Below, piece by piece: positions 1-7,762 of a DNA stretch of 64,000 nucleotides (positions are counted from its first letter, which is position 1; every line of letters starts with the position of its first letter). This DNA is from Denitromonas ohlonensis. GTDB taxonomy: Bacteria > Pseudomonadota > Gammaproteobacteria > Burkholderiales > Rhodocyclaceae. Location: contig NZ_VMNI01000012.1 of the NCBI RefSeq assembly GCF_007625205.1, positions 62,001 through 126,000 of the forward strand, given 5' to 3'. Below the pieces are notes generated by a model that worked only from the letters and a program-made list of their open reading frames with translations, made no database searches and had not been told where the DNA came from. A program made the position numbers and the translations under genes.

Positions 1-409
1 CGGCCTTGGAGCGCTGGTATTCCGACGGCCCCTGGGCATCGGCGCCCAGCGCGCTGATATGCACCAGCCGCCGCACACCGTGACGCTGGCAGGCCGCCAC
101 CAGTCGGGCGGGCAACAGCACATGCGCCCGCTCGAACGCCGGCCCGTAAGGCGTGCCCGGTCGCGAATGCAGTACGCCGACGAGGTTAACCACCGCGCCC
201 ACGCCGTCCATCAGACCGCTGAGCACGCCGTCGTCGAACACATCGGCCTCAATCACCTCCACGGTCGGCAGCAGCAGCAAATGCCGCGCCCGGTGACGAT
301 GGCGCGTCGGCACGCGCACCCGATAGCCGGCGGCCACCAACTGCGCCACCACCGAGTGGCCGACATACCCGCTGCCGCCCACTGCCAGAATGACTTTCGA
401 TCGATCCAT
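1..409 (-). CDS. NAD(P)-binding NDUFA9-like epimerase/reductase (3' end cut off)
   Basis: Partial gene running off the left edge; 136 N-terminal residues are visible. They form a Rossmann start with glycines at 11, 14 and 17 (GGSGYVG) and an extended-SDR type YxxxK pair at Tyr131 and Lys135. The segment AVVNLVGVLHSRPG and the pattern HISALGADAQ are typical of the complex I NDUFA9-like subfamily of atypical SDRs. These proteins bind NAD(P)H and act as reductases or assembly factors. The start is fixed by GGGAGGC seven bases upstream of the ATG. It lies 21 bases downstream of slt on the same strand and may be cotranscribed with it. The substrate cannot be told from sequence. Confidence 0.8.
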   Translation of the reverse strand, partial: MDRSKVILAVGGSGYVGHSVVAQLVAAGYRVRVPTRHRHRARHLLLLPTVEVIEADVFDDGVLSGLMDGVGAVVNLVGVLHSRPGTPYGPAFERAHVLLPARLVAACQRHGVRRLVHISALGADAQGPSEYQRSKA

Positions 410-430
410 GCGTCTGCCTCCCAGGCATTG

Positions 431-2353
431 TTAGCGCGGCGCCACCTGCCCCAGGCGCGTCGTCAGCGACTGCGGCTTGCCCTCCATCAGGGCAGCGTAG
501 ATCACCGCATTGGCCATCACCTTCTTCACATAGTCGCGTGTTTCGTTGAAGGGAATGGTCTCTACATAGATTGCGCCTTCCAGCATGCGTTCATCGCGCC
601 AGCGCTTGGCGCGCCCGGGCCCGGCGTTGTAACCGGCAGCGGCGAGCACCGGATGGTCGTCCAGATCGTCGAGCACGATGCGCATGTAGCTGGTGCCCAG
701 CAGCACATTGGTGTCGGGCTCCTGCAGGCGGCTGCGGCGGTAGTCGGTCATGCCGATCTTCTTGGCCACCCAGCTGCCGGTGGCCGGCATCACCTGCATC
801 AGGCCTTGCGCGCCCACCGGCGAGGCGGCGCGGGTGACAAAGCGGCTTTCCTGGCGCAACACGCCATACACCCAGGCCAGATCCAGATTCAGCGACAAGG
901 CCTGCGGCTCGATCAGATCGCGGAACGGGGTGAGGTAACGCAGGCCGAAGTTGTCCTGCGGATTGACCGCTTCGGCGGTGTTGATGGCGCGGTCGTAAAT
1001 GCCCTCGTCGAGCGCCAGTCGCGCGGCAGCCAGGCGGAAGCTGTCGTCGGCGCTGCGCAGGCGCCACAGCCACTCGCGCGTGCCCTCGGTATAGAGCGCC
1101 AATCGGTACAGCGCCAGCGCCCGCCGGATGTCCGGGTCGGCCGCCACATCCGCCTGCACCGCGGCCGTTTGTGGCGTGTCGGGCGGCGGCGGGGTAAAAG
1201 CGCGGCCGAGGCGCTCGTCGGCCAACATGCCATAGAAGTCAGGATGGCCGGCGATGCGCTCGAGCAGCAGACGGCCGCCTTCGGCCTCGCCCAGCGCCTG
1301 CTCGGCGCGGGCCAGCCAGTAGGTCCAGCTGCGCTCGGCGCGTTGCTCGGGCGACATGGCCAGAATCGCGTGGCGCACGGCTTTCCAGTCTTCCTGACGC
1401 AGCGCGGCGCGCACCTGCCAGGCGCGTTGCTCGTCGGGCATCTGCAGCTTGCCGGCCGCGCGGAACCAGCGCACTGACTCGGGCAGGTGGTCTTGCGCGG
1501 CGCGCCAGCCGAGCAACATGTAGCCATAGGCCTGATCGTCGGCCGACAAGCCATCGTTGAGCCGGGCAAAGCGGGCGTAGGCGGCTTTCGGGTCGCCCAC
1601 GGCCAGCCGACCGAGCGCGGCGAGCATCAATTCGCTATCGGCGCGGCGCTGCGCAAAGCCGGGGCGCAGGTTGTCGAGGTAGCGCGCCGGGTCTTTGACC
1701 ATCACCTTCAGGGCCGCGCTGGTTGGCGCCTCGCCGGCCGGCAGACCGCTGACGATCAGTTCCAGATCGCTCGGTCGGCGCGACATCATCTGTTCGCGAA
1801 AGCGCGCCCAGATGGCCTCCGGCGCCAAGCGGCCCGAGGCCGCCAGCTGGCCAACCAGCGCTTCGCAGGCCTCGGCCCGCAGGCTGAGCCCGGCCCACAC
1901 CGCGGCCGCCTCGTCCAGCGCCGTGCGGTCCCCGATGCGCGCCCGCGCCAGCCAGTGCTGGCAGCGCTGACCATCGGTCGGCGAGGCCAGACCACCCCAG
2001 GCGCCGATAAAGCCGATCCAGTTTTCATCCTTGGCCAGCCGGTTCAACCAGGCGCCGCGCAGGCGGTCGGCCAGCACGCTGCCGGCGTAACGCGCCAGAA
2101 AGGCTTCAATGCGCGCCGTGTCGGGCGGCTCGCTGCGCGCCAGCTGGTTCTGCAGATGCCAGCATTTAACGTAGCGCTCCAGCAAATGCGGCGAGCGCCC
2201 CGCGGCGAGCTGGTCGAGCGTCGCCTGATCGCCGGTGCGCAGCGCCTCCCGCGCCGCCAGAATACGTTCGTCTCCGGTTGGCGTTTGCGCCCACACCGGA
2301 CTCATGCACACCACGCCGAGCCACAGGACGACCCAGCCTTTTGCTACCTTCAT
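431..2353 (-). CDS. slt: Soluble lytic murein transglycosylase
   Basis: A 640-residue periplasmic Slt70-type enzyme that cleaves the MurNAc-GlcNAc bond of peptidoglycan to give 1,6-anhydro ends. It has a Sec signal peptide (hydrophobic segment ending at VWAQ near residue 23), a long helical superhelix (about 30-460) and a C-terminal SLT domain (about 480-610). The catalytic glutamate is Glu502 in GVLRQESRF, followed by the family motifs GLMQVMPATG and AAGYNAGPGRA. Length matches the family. It is divergent from fau with 120 bases between start codons. Confidence 0.95.
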   Translation of the reverse strand: MKVAKGWVVLWLGVVCMSPVWAQTPTGDERILAAREALRTGDQATLDQLAAGRSPHLLERYVKCWHLQNQLARSEPPDTARIEAFLARYAGSVLADRLRGAWLNRLAKDENWIGFIGAWGGLASPTDGQRCQHWLARARIGDRTALDEAAAVWAGLSLRAEACEALVGQLAASGRLAPEAIWARFREQMMSRRPSDLELIVSGLPAGEAPTSAALKVMVKDPARYLDNLRPGFAQRRADSELMLAALGRLAVGDPKAAYARFARLNDGLSADDQAYGYMLLGWRAAQDHLPESVRWFRAAGKLQMPDEQRAWQVRAALRQEDWKAVRHAILAMSPEQRAERSWTYWLARAEQALGEAEGGRLLLERIAGHPDFYGMLADERLGRAFTPPPPDTPQTAAVQADVAADPDIRRALALYRLALYTEGTREWLWRLRSADDSFRLAAARLALDEGIYDRAINTAEAVNPQDNFGLRYLTPFRDLIEPQALSLNLDLAWVYGVLRQESRFVTRAASPVGAQGLMQVMPATGSWVAKKIGMTDYRRSRLQEPDTNVLLGTSYMRIVLDDLDDHPVLAAAGYNAGPGRAKRWRDERMLEGAIYVETIPFNETRDYVKKVMANAVIYAALMEGKPQSLTTRLGQVAPR

Positions 2354-2473
2354 CGCTTACTATTCCTTCGCGCCCATGTCTTGCCGGGGCTGTTTGATGT
2401 GATCCCGGCCTCGCTGGGCCGACCTGCTTACTCTACACGGCCCGTGCCGCAAAAACCTGCTCTGGATAGCGAA

Positions 2474-3046
2474 ATGGAGATCGCCCGCAAACACCTGCGA
2501 GACACCGCCATCCGCGCCCGCGAAGCGCTCGGCCCCGACGCGCGCGCGCCGCTCGAAGCCGCGCTGCAAACGCATGTCGAGGCGCTGCTCGCGCGGCTCG
2601 CGCCAACCACGCTGGCCTTCTGCTGGCCGTATCGCGGCGAGCCCGATCTGCGGCCCGTCGTGCAACGCTGGCTGGCGGCCGACGCGGCCCGTTCGGCGGC
2701 CCTGCCCATCGTCATCGCGCCCGGTCAGCCCATGACATTCCGCCAATGGACACCGGCCAGCGAGATGGTTCCCGACCGCCATGGCATTCTCATGCCCGCC
2801 AGCGGTGCCACGCTGCACCCCGAACTGATCCTGATCCCGCTCAACGCCTTTGACGCCGCAGGCTATCGCCTGGGCTACGGCGGCGGCTACTTCGACCGCA
2901 CCCTGGCCGCCCTCTCGCCCGCGCCGCAGACCATCGGCGTCGGCTTCGAACTCGGCCGCGTCGACACCACCCACCCCCAGCCGCATGACCACCCCATGCA
3001 CTGGCTGGTCACCGACACCGGCATCCACCGCGTCGACGCGGCATGA
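2474..3046 (+). CDS. fau: 5-formyltetrahydrofolate cyclo-ligase
   Basis: A 190-residue cytosolic enzyme of the 5-FTHF cyclo-ligase (YgfA) family, which converts 5-formyl-THF plus ATP to 5,10-methenyl-THF. The family signature GYRLGYGGGYFDR is at residues 130-142 and contributes to the phosphate-binding loop; the basic N-terminus RKHLR is also typical. The ATG at 2474 opens the conserved region directly; the open frame extends much further upstream but that extension is antisense to slt. The stop codon overlaps the next start (ATGA), so it is translationally coupled to the ceramidase-like gene. In many proteobacteria 6S RNA precedes this gene; I do not see one here. Confidence 0.93.
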   Translation: MEIARKHLRDTAIRAREALGPDARAPLEAALQTHVEALLARLAPTTLAFCWPYRGEPDLRPVVQRWLAADAARSAALPIVIAPGQPMTFRQWTPASEMVPDRHGILMPASGATLHPELILIPLNAFDAAGYRLGYGGGYFDRTLAALSPAPQTIGVGFELGRVDTTHPQPHDHPMHWLVTDTGIHRVDAA

Positions 3047-3684
3047 ACTGGCGCGCGCCGCTCGACGTGTATTGCGAACGCACCGATGCCAGTCTGTGGG
3101 CCGAACCGGTCAACGCGCTCACCAACCTCGCCTTCATTATTGTGGCCGCGTGGCTGTTGCGCCGCATGGACCGCCGCACACCCGCCGACCTGCGCGCGCT
3201 GGCCGGGTTGATCGGGGCGGTCGGCCTGGGCAGCGCGGTCTTTCACACCGTGGCGCAAACCTGGGCCGCGGTGCTGGACGTGGTCTTCATCGCGATTTTT
3301 GTGGTCGTGTTTTTACAGCGCGCACTGGTGCGACTGATCGGCTGGCGCAACATGGCCGCCAATGTCGCGGTGCTCGGCATGCTCCTCGTCAGCGCGGCCA
3401 TCGCGCTCACCGTGACGCTCCCGGCGCTCAACGGCTCGGAGCTCTACCTCGGCCCTTGGCTGGCGCTGATCGCGCTCGCCGTGATCTGCCCCACGCCGCA
3501 CGCCCGTCGCTGGCTCGCCGCCGCGGCCGCCCTGTTCGGTGTGTCCATGCTGTGTCGGAGCATCGATCTGGTGGTGTGCGACGCCTTCCCGCTCGGCACG
3601 CACTTTGGCTGGCACGTGAACAATGCTTTGGTCTTGTGGTGCGCCATGCGCGCCTTGCTGCTGGCGCCGCGCCTCGCACGCTGA
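3043..3684 (+). CDS. Alkaline ceramidase-like integral membrane hydrolase
   Basis: A 213-residue protein with about seven hydrophobic segments, belonging to the ceramidase/CREST membrane hydrolase family. The N-terminal signature YCERTD...WAEPVNALTN is present (residues 10-28). All five residues that form the zinc site of human ACER3 have counterparts with the same spacing: Ser64, His68, Asp79, His187 and His191 (motifs GSAVFHT and GTHFGWH). It is therefore likely an active amidase-type membrane hydrolase. The substrate is unknown, because most Betaproteobacteria lack sphingolipids. It overlaps fau by four bases. Confidence 0.85.
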   Translation: MNWRAPLDVYCERTDASLWAEPVNALTNLAFIIVAAWLLRRMDRRTPADLRALAGLIGAVGLGSAVFHTVAQTWAAVLDVVFIAIFVVVFLQRALVRLIGWRNMAANVAVLGMLLVSAAIALTVTLPALNGSELYLGPWLALIALAVICPTPHARRWLAAAAALFGVSMLCRSIDLVVCDAFPLGTHFGWHVNNALVLWCAMRALLLAPRLAR

Positions 3685-3705
3685 CCCCCCTGGCACACCC
3701 GCAGT

Positions 3706-4440
3706 TCAGCGATCGCCAAAAGCCTCGTCACTGCGCCCCCGAACCGCCGCGAGCATGACCTGCGCCAGTTCCTGGCGGCTCGCTTCGAGCAGCTGCACCG
3801 CCGCCGACCGCTCCGCCGGGTTGCGGGCACCCAGCGCCACCTGACCGACCCGGCGGATCGCCGCGTCGGAATCCATCCGGCCCAGCCCACGCAGCGCCTC
3901 CAGCCGGACGCCCGCGTCGGGGTCGCCCAGCGCCGCATCCAGCGCCCGCAGACTGGCGTCGTCGGACTCGCCACTCAGTGCCGCGACGGCCTCGCGCCGC
4001 GCCATGGTCTCGGCGTCTGGCGCCGGCGGGCTCTGCCACACTTCATCGATTCGGCGCGCCGAAGGCGCGGTGACGGGCGCCGATACTGGCTGGACATCGG
4101 CGGCACCAAAAACAACGATCTCGCGCACCCCCCGCGCACCGCCCGGCACCACCAGAATATTCCACGGCCTGGCAATCTGGACCACCGCCTCGGCCACCGG
4201 CACCGCGTGCAACTGCCATCGCCGCAGCTCGGTCGGCAACGGCCCGCGAATCGTCAGACGTGCGCCTGTCGCCTGCGCGACCTGCGCCAGCACCACCGGC
4301 AGCGACGCGGCGTCCGCACTCAAGCTCAGCCGGCCGGCGGCAATATTGAGATCGACACCATCCTCGGCCGACAGCGCCCCCTCGGCACCCGACAGCGCCA
4401 CAAAAATGACCGCAAGAAGCGGGCTTCGCCACGGATTCAT
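3706..4440 (-). CDS. Secreted HEAT-repeat protein with STN-like N-terminal region
   Basis: A 244-residue protein with a signal peptide (hydrophobic residues about 7-24). Residues about 30-110 (DLNIAAGRLSLSADAASLPVVLAQVAQATG...LTIRG) resemble the secretin/TonB short N-terminal fold, and residues about 140-235 contain two or three HEAT-like repeats (DPDAGVRLEALRGLGRMDSD). Such proteins are periplasmic scaffolds of unknown partner. It is convergent with the ceramidase gene. No function can be assigned beyond the domain types. Confidence 0.7.
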   Translation of the reverse strand: MNPWRSPLLAVIFVALSGAEGALSAEDGVDLNIAAGRLSLSADAASLPVVLAQVAQATGARLTIRGPLPTELRRWQLHAVPVAEAVVQIARPWNILVVPGGARGVREIVVFGAADVQPVSAPVTAPSARRIDEVWQSPPAPDAETMARREAVAALSGESDDASLRALDAALGDPDAGVRLEALRGLGRMDSDAAIRRVGQVALGARNPAERSAAVQLLEASRQELAQVMLAAVRGRSDEAFGDR

Positions 4441-4647
4441 GCTTCATTCTGGCTCAAGTTGGTCGGAATTGCGCGCAGCCGACGCGCCACCGCGATCGCC
4501 ATGGGCGCAGACCACCCGCCACGATCTCGTATCGCTATCGCAGCGCAACATCACCACGCCATGACGCTGTCGAGATTTTTTACGCATTACCGACACGCGT
4601 CGACACACTTTTTTTCAAACCGCTGATTGTTATACAAATATCTGTTT

Positions 4648-4663
4648 TGGCTTGAATGTTGCT
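4648..4663 (+). promoter_or_regulatory. Candidate sigma-54 (-24/-12) promoter of the PEP-CTERM gene
   Basis: The 16-mer TGGCTTGAATGTTGCT matches the RpoN consensus TGGCACRNNNNTTGCW at TGGC, the purine and TTGCT with exact GG-to-GC spacing. It lies in an A+T-rich island within the 365-base gap 4441-4805, about 140 bases upstream of the PEP-CTERM start. A dyad around CGACACGCGTCGACAC (near 4588-4605) just upstream could be an enhancer site. PEP-CTERM genes are known to be controlled by the RpoN-dependent PrsK/PrsR system. Nothing else is seen in this gap. Confidence 0.6.
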
Positions 4664-4805
4664 CGACTCCAGGCGCTGGACATCACACCGACCGCCCGCC
4701 CCAAACGCTGCGCAGCACAACCCCCCCTCATTTTTGTCGCAAGCTCGTACCAGGCTTCACCCGCGCAGATCGCTTTGGCTGCTCACTCCAGGAGAGGCCC
4801 ACCAC

Positions 4806-5519
4806 ATGAAGCATCCCCTCAGCGCACTGACTCTCGCCGCCGGCATTCTGGCGGCCTCCAGCGGGGCATCCGCAGCCGTCATGACCACCTCGCTCGGCAA
4901 CACCGCCCCGGGGTTCAATGATGGCGACACGCCGGCATTGGTCCCCCAGATTCTTGCCGCGCAGTCAGGCCAACCCGCCCCATTCAACGCCGGCCTGGGC
5001 AATGAGGTCATCGGCCCCAGCGCCACCGGCGCCTGGACATTCACCTACGCACCAATCGCCGACCCGATCATCAGCGCCACACTCGACATCGGCCTGGTGG
5101 ACCACGACTCGGCCGCCGCGGGCGATCAGGTACTGCTGTTCACCGTCGACGGCATCGACCTGACGAGCAACCTCAATACGCTGTTCAATGCCTCCGGCGG
5201 CAGCAACAACGAATACAACGTCTACCAGCTCGATCTGCTCAGCCTGGCCGGCGCCCTCGCCGACGGCAGCGCGTCGATCGTGCTCAATCTGCAAGGCCCC
5301 GGATTGCAAGAGTGCCTCCCCTTCCTGCCCGGCTGCGACCCCAACAATCCGGTCAGCGCCACCACCTTCAATGGTGCGCACTACATCTTCTCGATGCTGA
5401 CCATCGAGACCCGTGAGGGCATGCCCCCCAACCCCAATGACGTGCCCGAACCGGCATCGCTCGTCCTGCTCGGCCTGGGACTGTCGGCGCTGGCATGGCG
5501 TCGGCGCCGGAACCCTTGA
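4806..5519 (+). CDS. PEP-CTERM sorting domain protein
   Basis: A 237-residue exported protein. It has a Sec signal peptide (ending near ASA, residue about 24), a beta-rich body of about 185 residues, and a C-terminal sorting tail: VPEP at 213-216, a hydrophobic helix (SLVLLGLGLSALAW) and an Arg cluster RRRR at 232-235. The tail is recognised and processed by exosortase (EpsH) in the inner membrane, so the protein is surface or matrix associated. The body shows no recognisable enzyme domain. The start is set by AGGAGA upstream of ATG 4806. No exosortase lies in the window. Confidence 0.92.
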   Translation: MKHPLSALTLAAGILAASSGASAAVMTTSLGNTAPGFNDGDTPALVPQILAAQSGQPAPFNAGLGNEVIGPSATGAWTFTYAPIADPIISATLDIGLVDHDSAAAGDQVLLFTVDGIDLTSNLNTLFNASGGSNNEYNVYQLDLLSLAGALADGSASIVLNLQGPGLQECLPFLPGCDPNNPVSATTFNGAHYIFSMLTIETREGMPPNPNDVPEPASLVLLGLGLSALAWRRRRNP

Positions 5520-5680
5520 TCCCCGCCGTCGAATAGACCAGAACCGGTCGCCGGGGAGCCTCCCTTCCCGGACGACCGCGGCAACACCGCTTCATTGACT
5601 GGTCAGGTTTGGCCATCGCAACACCGCTCGACCGGCTCCGCCGGCGAGGCGCTCGCCACCACCCCCACAGGAGAAGCACC

Positions 5681-6205
5681 ATGTCCGATCCCTTCATTGC
5701 CGAAATCACGATGTTCGGCGGCAACTTCGCCCCCCGCGGCTGGGCCTTCTGCGACGGGCAGTTACTCCCCATCGCGCAGAATACCGCCCTCTTTTCCATT
5801 CTCGGCACCACTTACGGCGGCGACGGCCGCACCACTTTCGGCTTGCCCGACCTACGCGGCCGACTGCCCATGCATCCGGGCAACGGGCCCGGTTTGAGCC
5901 CCCGACGGCTGGGCGAGAAAGCCGGCGTCGAAAACGTTACGCTCAACGCAAACCAGATCCCTGCCCACAACCACGCCGCCAACGCCGTTGCGCCAGCGGG
6001 CAACAGCAACGATGCGGCCGGCAACTTCTGGGCCGACGACGCGGGCGCTGCCTCAGCCACCTACAGCAGTGGCCCGGCCACCACCGCGATGAACGCCGGC
6101 GCGATCGGCAACGCCGGCGGCGGCCAGTCTCACACCAACGTACAGCCCTTTCTGTGCGTGAGTTTCATCATCGCCCTGCAAGGCGTCTTCCCTTCCAGAA
6201 ACTGA
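5681..6205 (+). CDS. Phage tail-collar (microcystin-dependent, MdpB-like) protein, copy 1
   Basis: A 174-residue tail-collar domain protein. The N-terminal half carries the family pattern MFGGNFAPRGWAFCDGQLLP and TYGGDGRTTFGLPDLRGR; the second half is Gly/Ala/Asn rich with NHAANAVAPAGN and ends IALQGVFPSRN. Such MdpB-like proteins are widespread outside phages and have no firmly established role. No other phage gene is nearby. It has a near-duplicate 525 bases downstream. The start is chosen at ATG 5681 after AGGAGAAGC. Confidence 0.88.
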   Translation: MSDPFIAEITMFGGNFAPRGWAFCDGQLLPIAQNTALFSILGTTYGGDGRTTFGLPDLRGRLPMHPGNGPGLSPRRLGEKAGVENVTLNANQIPAHNHAANAVAPAGNSNDAAGNFWADDAGAASATYSSGPATTAMNAGAIGNAGGGQSHTNVQPFLCVSFIIALQGVFPSRN

Positions 6206-6284
6206 GTCGCGGCATGTCGCCGACGAACAGCCGCCCGGCTGTCGCATGACGCATCGAAACACGATGCCCACACGGAGAAGACTC

Positions 6285-6683
6285 ATGAAAGACCGACGCG
6301 ATTTTCTCAACACCTGTGCGCTGGGGGCGGCAGCACTGGTGGCGCCGACCCGCCTGATGGCGGCCGGCAGCAACGACGCCCATCCCTCACGCAAGCTGTC
6401 AAAAGCGGGCTTCGAGGCCCTGATGGACGCGAATTTTCGCTGTCTGTCGGGTCGCGGCGAAGCCCTGCGGCTCACCCTGGCCGAGGTCCGTGACGGGCCA
6501 CAGAGCCCGGGGCTGGAGCAATTCGGCCTGCTGCTGCGCGGCACCGACGATCTGGCGGCCAATCCGCTCACGCCCGCGCTTTACCGCCTCTACCATCCTG
6601 AAACAGGCGCGATGCTGGTGCACCTGACACCCTCCGATTCGGTCGCGGGCAGCTATATCGCGCAGTTCGGCCTGATGGCCTGA
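6285..6683 (+). CDS. Small Tat-type exported protein between the two tail-collar genes
   Basis: A 132-residue protein with a twin-arginine-like leader (DRRDFLNTCALGAAALVAP at residues 3-21). The mature part (LTLAEVRDGPQSPGLEQFGLLLRG...LYRLYHPETGAMLVHLTPSDS) is similar in pattern to the 97-residue protein at 9103-9396. Both look like the small proteins recently grouped as DUF6916 that accompany tail-collar genes; I assign that family name from memory. ATG 6285 follows CGGAGAAG. Lying between the two collar genes, it probably works with them; its role is unknown. Confidence 0.7.
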   Translation: MKDRRDFLNTCALGAAALVAPTRLMAAGSNDAHPSRKLSKAGFEALMDANFRCLSGRGEALRLTLAEVRDGPQSPGLEQFGLLLRGTDDLAANPLTPALYRLYHPETGAMLVHLTPSDSVAGSYIAQFGLMA

Positions 6684-6730
6684 GCCGCTGACATCGCTCA
6701 GCCCTTTCCTCGATTCACAGGAGCCAGAAC

Positions 6731-7255
6731 ATGTCTTCGCCCTTTGTTGGTCAAATCAAGATGTTCGGCGGCAACTTTGCCCCGCGCGGTTACGCCCTGT
6801 GCGATGGCCAGTTGCTGCCCATCAACCAGAACCAGGCCTTGTTTTCCTTGCTGGGCACCATCTATGGCGGCGACGGCCGAACCACTTTTGCCCTGCCCGA
6901 CTTGCGCGGGCGCATCCCCATGCAGCCGGGCAACGGGCCCGGCTTGAGCAATCGCAGTCTTGGCGAGCGCAGCGGCGTAGAAGACGTTACGCTGACAGCG
7001 CAGCAGCTCCCGACCCACAACCACGCGGCCAACGCCGTGGCCCCGGCCGGGAACAGCAATGACGCCGCCGGCAACTTCTGGGCCGATGACGCCGGCGCCT
7101 CGTCAGCCACCTACAGCAGCGGCCCGGCCACCACGGCAATGAATGCGGGCGCCATCGGCAACGCCGGCGGCGGGCAGTCCCACACCAACGTACAGCCCTT
7201 TCAGTGCGTGAATTTCATCATCGCGCTACAAGGCGTTTTCCCCTCGCGCAACTAA
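6731..7255 (+). CDS. Phage tail-collar (MdpB-like) protein, copy 2
   Basis: A 174-residue paralogue of the protein at 5681-6205, identical in length and nearly identical over its C-terminal half (NHAANAVAPAGNSNDAAGN through GVFPSRN), with more differences in the N-terminal collar region (IKMFGGNFAPRGYALCDGQ). The arrangement collar, small Tat protein, collar suggests a tandem duplication around the small gene. The start follows CAGGAGCC. No phage head, tail-fibre or integrase genes are present, so this is a chromosomal cassette rather than a prophage. Confidence 0.88.
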   Translation: MSSPFVGQIKMFGGNFAPRGYALCDGQLLPINQNQALFSLLGTIYGGDGRTTFALPDLRGRIPMQPGNGPGLSNRSLGERSGVEDVTLTAQQLPTHNHAANAVAPAGNSNDAAGNFWADDAGASSATYSSGPATTAMNAGAIGNAGGGQSHTNVQPFQCVNFIIALQGVFPSRN

Positions 7256-7273
7256 CTCAGCGCGGCTCACCCG

Positions 7274-7762
7274 CTACCGGACAGGCCGGCGTTCGATAGC
7301 CAGATACACGCCATCGTCGCCGACCGCGTCGAAACCCAGGCGCTGCCACAGCCGCCAGGCGCGGCCGCCCTTGGCCACGTGGGCGCTAAGGCACAGGCCG
7401 GCGGCGTCCGCCTCGGCGATCAGGGCGCCGACCACGCGGCTGCCAATGCCCTGCCCGCAGTGTGCCGGCAGCAAGGCCACATCAATCAGCGCAAAGTGCG
7501 ACAGCCCACGCAGCGCATACACATACCCGACCGCCACGCCATCGACCATCACCAGATCGAAATCCGCACCGGGAAACTGCGCACGGTATTGCGATTGTTG
7601 CGCGCGATACTGCTGCTCAAGCAAGGGCCCGATCACGCTTTCAGGCAGCCCGGCCTGGCGAAACGGCGCCGCCCGCGTGGCCGAAAACACCTCGAAAACG
7701 AAGGCGTCGTCGGCCGCATCAATGGCCCGCAGCGCCAGCGTGTCAGTGCTCGATGGCGTCAT
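7274..7762 (-). CDS. GNAT family N-acetyltransferase
   Basis: A 162-residue acetyl-CoA dependent N-acetyltransferase of the Gcn5 superfamily. The acetyl-CoA pyrophosphate loop CGQGIGSR follows the beta strand FALIDVALLP, and the C-terminal WRLWQRLGFDAVGDDGVYLAIER is the usual final part of the fold. The start ATG at 7762 lies inside the 3' end of the AspH-like gene (20-base overlap) behind GGAGGAGG, so the two are translationally coupled. The acceptor substrate is unknown; the overlap suggests a role linked to the hydroxylase. Confidence 0.85.
   Translation of the reverse strand: MTPSSTDTLALRAIDAADDAFVFEVFSATRAAPFRQAGLPESVIGPLLEQQYRAQQSQYRAQFPGADFDLVMVDGVAVGYVYALRGLSHFALIDVALLPAHCGQGIGSRVVGALIAEADAAGLCLSAHVAKGGRAWRLWQRLGFDAVGDDGVYLAIERRPVR

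Noticed and set aside
2383-2443. Two hairpins between slt and fau, in the usual place of 6S RNA
   Set aside because: Only 120 bases separate the start codons, too short for a normal 6S RNA, and the characteristic central bubble was not seen.
5681-7255. Possible prophage remnant because of tail-collar proteins
   Set aside because: No integrase, capsid, terminase or other phage gene is near; such collar proteins are common chromosomal genes.
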